DNA of 64,000 bases. It comes from Purshia tridentata (taxonomy: Eukaryota > Streptophyta > Magnoliopsida > Rosales > Rosaceae). The notes beneath the pieces are model-generated. The model was not told the DNA's origin. It did not search any database and saw only the letters and a list, made by a program, of their open reading frames with translations. The stretch spans positions 1 to 64,000 of the forward strand of contig QANT01004056.1 of the NCBI GenBank assembly GCA_003254885.1. Direction: 5' to 3'. Below are positions 58,901 through 64,000 of the stretch, piece after piece. The translations under genes and the position numbers were made by a program. Every line of letters begins with the position of its first letter. Positions within the stretch are counted from its first letter, which is position 1.

Positions 58901-61900
58901 TTCAAATAATGTAATATCACTTGAAAGAGTTGAACAAATTAAAGACTCTAGTTCCTCTATTCTGCTGGAAAGGTTCAACTCAGAAATCTTCAAAACAAAA
59001 ACAAAGTCCATTACTAATTCAAGTCGAATGTTGGGCTTGTTTGGTATGAACTTAATGATTAGAAAAATGAAATGATCAAATTTTAGAAACTGACCTGCAA
59101 TGACTTCGCCAACTCAGAAACTTTCAATCCATTAATCCCTTTCTCTAGCAGAACTCTAAACAACTCTCCCTTCAAATTACCAGGACGTAAACCATACTTT
59201 GACATAAGGCTCATTTCCTAGACACAGGGACATGGAAGATTAAGTTTCAAAATCCAAATTTCACATCTATAAATAGATTTATGTCTCAACAAATAAAGCT
59301 TACTAATAGTAGAAAATAAAAGCACCATACAAAACAAAACAAAACCCCCTGCAAATTTCTGGTCATTAAAGCAATAAATGTCATAGACAAGCAAAGACAA
59401 ATAAATACGTACTCAACTTACTCAACAGAATATCTCAAGGCACGCACAATAATCAGGATCTCCTAAAGTTCACTATGACCAAATGGTGGTGACAGATCTT
59501 AGGTTCTCATCTTACTATTAAACTATTGCCAACAAGCCTTTGAATCCTTAAGATATTTTGTAATGAGAAATATTGGTATCTATAGTACTTGACTTGTGGA
59601 ACAATCTAAATATAGATTTGTTGATAATAAAATATATATTAGACTCCTGGAACCAAAATAAAGCTTAGTGCAATCAACTGCAATCATTGTAGTTAAAGAA
59701 GACCTTGCTTAGGGATTCCCTCTGCAATGCACCTTGCTTTGAACCAAAACCAGCTGCAACCAGTACTTGACGCAGTATTTCTGTCCATGTTAAAGGATTT
59801 AGAGATCTCTTCCAGAATTCCAGAGTGGACTCTTGAGTTTCAACCTGCCAAATTATTAATAAAGATGCTTAGTTATTAACTACTTCCACTAAATTTTATC
59901 ATGATAAATTAAAATAACTATCGAGTCCATCCACTTAAGAGATGGGCAAAGCTCTAAAAGAGTTTGACAAATATCGTTAATCAACTTTCTGTTACAAACT
60001 TAAACATGAAAATATACCACAAAGGGCAAATGAATCTACCAGAAAATTTAAAGATAAATGTAATTTTGCTCCCCAAACTATTGCACTTGTATCAATTTGC
60101 GCTCTAGACTTCCAATTTGGAAAATTAAGGTACTTGACTTTTCAATTTTGCCAATTGAGGTAATTTTGTGAATTTGATCACTTTCCATCCAAAGCTTCGT
60201 TTACACAAAGTCAAATGCCCATCAAGAGTCCTTATTGAGGGTAAAATGGTAGTCATGTACCCATCACTTGTATCTATTTACCGAGAAAATTGGCGAAATT
60301 ACCTCAATTGATAAAATTGAAAAAGTTAAGCACCTTTATTTTCCAAATTAGAAGATTGTGGAGCAAACTGGTACAAGTATAATAGTCTGGAGAGCAAAAT
60401 GGCACTTATCAAGAGAATTTATTGTAGTCTTACGCCATTTATCAGGAATTATGGAGTGCACAACATTTCTGTAGTCACACCAAAAATGTTTTATTATGAG
60501 TCAATATCTTCTTTTCCATATTCTTCAAATATATATGATATTATAGTACCAGGTTTTTGCGGTTGGTGAGATATTTAACTTTTCCATAATGAAACATTTT
60601 AACAGTCATTTCGGTTGCAGTTTTGTTGGCAGACATTACCATAGTAATAAACCAAAATATAAAATAACAAATGAAATTTCTAACAAAGTTATTCACAATG
60701 GCGGCATGTTGTATATGAGCATAAAGCAACTTCATATATTAAATGAGTTGTTAATGGCTGCAATGTTTTTTTATAACTCACAGAGTGAAGAAATGCAAGA
60801 AAATTGCATGATTTGCTCAAATGAGGTATAGATCCACAGCAAAGCTCGGCTTCAACATTAGATAAAAGAAGCTTCAGAAGGGCCACATGAATTTTTCCAA
60901 GTAACAAGGAATCCTATAAGGCAGTACAAAACAAGGAAGATGAGTAAGTAGAAGAACCAGTATAATTCAATGTTGGATCAAAGATTAGATAGAACCTTAT
61001 CATGAAATGCTTGAGCAAACTCATCCAGAGTGAAGGAGCTTATATCTACGATAACAGCATAGGTATAAAGGAAATGGAAAACCTGCACAAGGAAGTCAAC
61101 CCAGACTATGTTTTAGTACATAATTCAACAAAATGTAGTAATTGAAATTGAAGGCCCCTAGACACATCCATGAATAAACCCAACAACAACAGTAGTCTAG
61201 AGAAGTGCCTTAAGACTACCCTTGTCAGTTTTAATATAGAATATTAAATGCATTTTTCAACAATTGAACAAATAGACTTTCTAGTCATGCTCAATTGAGA
61301 AGAGAGATAATTATTTGATTTCACATTAACTGTATGCTTAAAGACCTTTTATCTCAAAGGGGATAAATTTCCGAATATAAGTTAAAAGAAAGAAGAAGTC
61401 ACACAAGTTAGATGTATGAAAACAGAAAGTGCAAGCCAAAGCAACACTCAGTCCATCTCAAATTTACGGCAACTTAATAATACTGTGAAATGAACTGAAT
61501 TAAGGTCAAGATGAAAAATCCAAGGTTGCGATTGATGCACCTTAAACAGTTTCTTGACAATCTCTGGTGATGAATCCCAAGGCTGCATATAGAATGGTTG
61601 CTTCATCTTAATATAATTTGGAGGAAACTTATCCAGCAAATCTGAAATCACAAAAAATTTCATTAACCACAGCTCAAAATACCAAGTATATCCATAAAAT
61701 ATAACCCCATTTCAATTTAATGTGAAAAATTTGTTGAATTTTCCTTCAAACCAACCTTTGCAAAGTAAACAACCATGGTGCCCATTGGCAGTAAAATGAT
61801 CAGAGCACCCCAGTGAATTTGGTCTTGCTTGCAACTCTCTCAGCTCCAGTTCTTCATCATCCACAAGCATTGCAATCTGATCCAAGTGTTCTTGAGAACC

Positions 61901-63664
61901 TGTTCCTTCCAAAGCAAGTTCACATTTTTCTTTGCCTGGCAGCTTATGATTCTCATCTTTGTTAGATTCTACCTGGCATACAAAAGCAATCTGAGTGTTA
62001 CTACAGCGGTAACTTATACCATACATATGCAATTAAAAATTTTTCACTTGCCTGTCTTCTTTTGGAAAGGTGCTTTCTCTTTTCTTGTAACTTATTTTGT
62101 AACCTTACCTGTTTCCAAATAGGCAACATTATGTCAGAAAATTTTCCAAAAGTCACTACTAAGAGCTTAAATATTTTCAAGCAATACAGACTTAATTGAC
62201 TTACATGAACAAATTTTTGCTGTTGCAATCTTCTGTTCCGAGTTAGTGGTTTCCGTGACACAGAAGTTGGAATTACTGATACACTAGCGACTTCACCATT
62301 GGCAAAACCCATGTCAATAGGTAAATCTCCAGCATCAGGATTCGTTGCCCGCCAGACCGTCATCAAACCTTTCCCTATACCATGTGTTTTCACTGGTGCA
62401 CTCTTGTTACAGTCCTGCTGACTTATTGCAGCATTCTTAGTAACCTAATGAAAGTTAAAAGGGTGATCATAAATGCAGGGGAAGGTAAGGAGACTTAAGG
62501 TAGAAACAATAAATGATGCCAGCAAAAACTTTATCCTGTACCTTTCTCCTTTTAGTTTCTCTTGGGTTCTCTTTGCAAGCAGGACTATAATTTTGGGGAT
62601 CTAAATGGAAATGGTAATGTGAGTGAAACCTTCTTAAAATATGAAGTAATTAAGAAAGAAAATCTAAATTTAGATAAATAGAACATGACAAGAATGGAGA
62701 GGAGAAAATTTTCCACACAGCCACTGTAAAGTCAACACAAAATTAACTCAATGAAGAATTTTTTATGTAAACTACTACGAAAAACTCTTTATGTTAAATG
62801 ACTTTAAGCAATATGAAACAACAATTTTCACAGAAACCAGCTTCTCCCTTCACAAATCACATAAAAATCAACAAAGATAATGTTGTCATCAATAATCCAA
62901 AACACTCTATAATGAAGGAAGAATATCTTTCAGATATATGGAAATGTAGAGTAGATATTATTCACTTTGCCTATGATTGCTCATACGCCCGAAGTTTCTC
63001 AGTTTGGTACCTGTAGAATGGTGCAATGCTCCAGAAGGAAGAGAGTCAAACTCCACACCAAGGGGAGGTCCATCCTTGCGGAACACCTTCCTGAGAATGT
63101 AGTCTGGAGTTAACAGTTCCTGAATATGATTCCATTTAATCTTTTCATTCCTCTTAGGGGAAGTTTTATGCTTATATTTCAAAGACAAAGGAGTTTTCAC
63201 TCTATGACTTGAGGGGCAGTGTTTAACTATCTTTGTTGCAGCACCTCCCAGCCCATTTCTTCCACTCAGCAATTCAGTGGTTTTATTCGCTCTCTTCTCT
63301 CTCCTCCTCTTCTCAACAAACCAACCCCGAACCTGCTTGTAAGTCAACCCGAAAGCAGCGGCATGGCATTCCATTGCAGTTTTGGTCGGATACCTATCCT
63401 CTGTAAAAAATAATTCAAGTATTGGGTTTCAATCTCTTGTGGTTAAAACTAACACTGTGTCCTTTTTTCCAGAAGCTATTACACCAACATTCCTAATTGC
63501 TTCTATAATTGTATTATAAAACTACTTCCTGATTTCTTTCTAAAATGAAAATACGCAACAATTGCAATTGCACCAATTTTGAATTAAAGAGAAAATTTGT
63601 TAATGCAATTTTGAACCCAATAGAGCAACAGAGGAATAATAACAAAAGCTATATAAAACAGAGT

Positions 63665-63702
<38 letters not shown>

Positions 63703-64000
63703 GATTACGAAGAAGAGTAAATGAGTAGAAGCTACATAAATGTGGTTAACATTAACACTAACGCTTGTATGATTGCATTCTACAACTAATTCCTGACTTC
63801 TTTCTATAATCAAAATACACAGCAATTGCAGTTGCTCCAAGTTTGAATTAAACAGTAAATTTGGTAGAGCAATTATGAACCCAATAGAGAAACAGAGCAA
63901 CAATAACAAAAACTATATAAAACAGAGTCGGTGAGACACGCAGAGAGTGAGATTACGAAAGGTACCTGAGTAGAAGCTCTCGAGGGATTCGAGCTGCAAT
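55985..64000 (-). CDS. RLT3: Homeobox-DDT domain protein, RLT3 type (5' partial)
   Basis: Minus-strand gene entering from beyond 64000. Coding exons: 64000-63966 (partial), 63400-63011, 62600-62542, 62444-62205, 62108-62052, 61972-61756, 61641-61541, 61082-60996, 60913-60782, 59844-59704, 59217-59095, 58987-58529, 58443-58027, 57920-57309, 56641-56537, 56448-56232 and 56007-55985. Phases close and give about 1137 aa. Order of domains: end of the homeobox (LQLESLESFYS, then AAAFGLTYKQVRGWFVEKRR); LLTPDYILRKVFRKDGPPLG; DDT domain (VFHFLYTYAVIVDISSFTLD); HARE-type winged helix (KGELFRVLLEKGINGLKVSE); WHIM/WSD-like LGSDRRYNRYWLFLGPCNAY; and a late Cys/His cluster (CESCHDLYW, HCRICHTTF). DDT-homeobox proteins pair with ISWI remodellers, as shown for RLT1 and RLT2 with CHR11/17. 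RLT3 is less studied. The intron after exon 62108-62052 appears to have a GC donor. Confidence 0.92.
60055..60410. mobile_element. Long-TIR MITE in an RLT3-type intron
   Basis: About 355 bp with inverted arms of roughly 100 bp. The left arm (TAATTTTGCTCCCCAAACTA, CACTTGTA, TTCCAATTTGGAAAATTAAG) pairs imperfectly with the right arm (CTTTATTTTCCAAATTAGAA, TACAAGTATAATAGTCTGGA, GAGCAAAATGGCA). Long arms suggest a Mutator-like origin. No coding capacity. It lies between exons 60913-60782 and 59844-59704. Confidence 0.75.
63480..64000. repeat. Partial duplication of exon edge and intron, RLT3 type
   Basis: About 250 bp at 63490-63740 recur, diverged, at 63755-64000 (offset 248-264 bp). Shared stretches include CTATATAAAACAGAGTC and GATTACGAA. 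The right copy contains the real exon end and donor (plus strand GGTACCTGAGTAGAAGCT). In the left copy the same place reads AGTAAATGAGTAGAAGCT, so the donor is lost. Confidence 0.8.
63670..63699. repeat. (GA)n microsatellite
   Basis: About 15 GA units inside the left copy of the intron duplication. The right copy has only a short remnant. Confidence 0.9.

Overview
The window is nuclear DNA from a flowering plant, most likely a eudicot. It is AT-rich. Its genes are split by many short GT-AG introns, and all five family-assigned genes belong to families described in plants. Introns and spacers hold old L1-type LINE tails, MITE-like inverted-repeat elements and GA/TC microsatellites. No operons, CRISPR arrays, tRNA or rRNA genes were seen. 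Three isolated N bases at 10956, 13255 and 35661 mark it as draft assembly. A rosid such as a Rosaceae species would fit, but that is a guess.

Left part (1-37068), two genes on the minus strand. First is an enhancer-of-polycomb-like gene (EPL1, 730-4680, 11 exons, 456 aa), a chromatin subunit of NuA4-type acetyltransferase. Second is a very large VPS13 gene of the SHRUBBY type (6194-37068). I could trace 47 coding exons with unbroken reading phase, giving about 3463 aa. Its introns carry several LINE tails and two MITE-like elements, and a decayed copy of one of its exons lies just past its stop codon.

Middle (37069-42190). After a spacer with a 167-bp tandem duplication comes an intronless plus-strand gene (39049-39891). 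It resembles the C-terminal half of DNA topoisomerase VI subunit A (SPO11-3) but lacks the catalytic tyrosine region and has altered TOPRIM acidic residues. Next is a four-exon minus-strand gene for a 129-aa coiled-coil protein of unknown function (41536-42190).

Right-middle (45440-54415), plus strand. An intact five-exon endo-beta-mannanase gene (GH5) is followed by three tandem genes for small secreted four-cysteine peptides. Between the peptide genes lie two decayed 3' ends of mannanase genes. The simplest reading is an ancestral mannanase-plus-peptide unit repeated three times at about 2.7-2.8 kb spacing, with the peptide kept each time and the mannanase kept once. This is the most novel part of the window.

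Right end (55985-64000), minus strand: most of a homeobox-DDT gene of the RLT3 type (17 coding exons seen, about 1137 aa). Its 5' end runs off the window. It has one probable GC-AG intron, and its first visible intron holds a partial duplicate of the exon edge with a destroyed splice donor.
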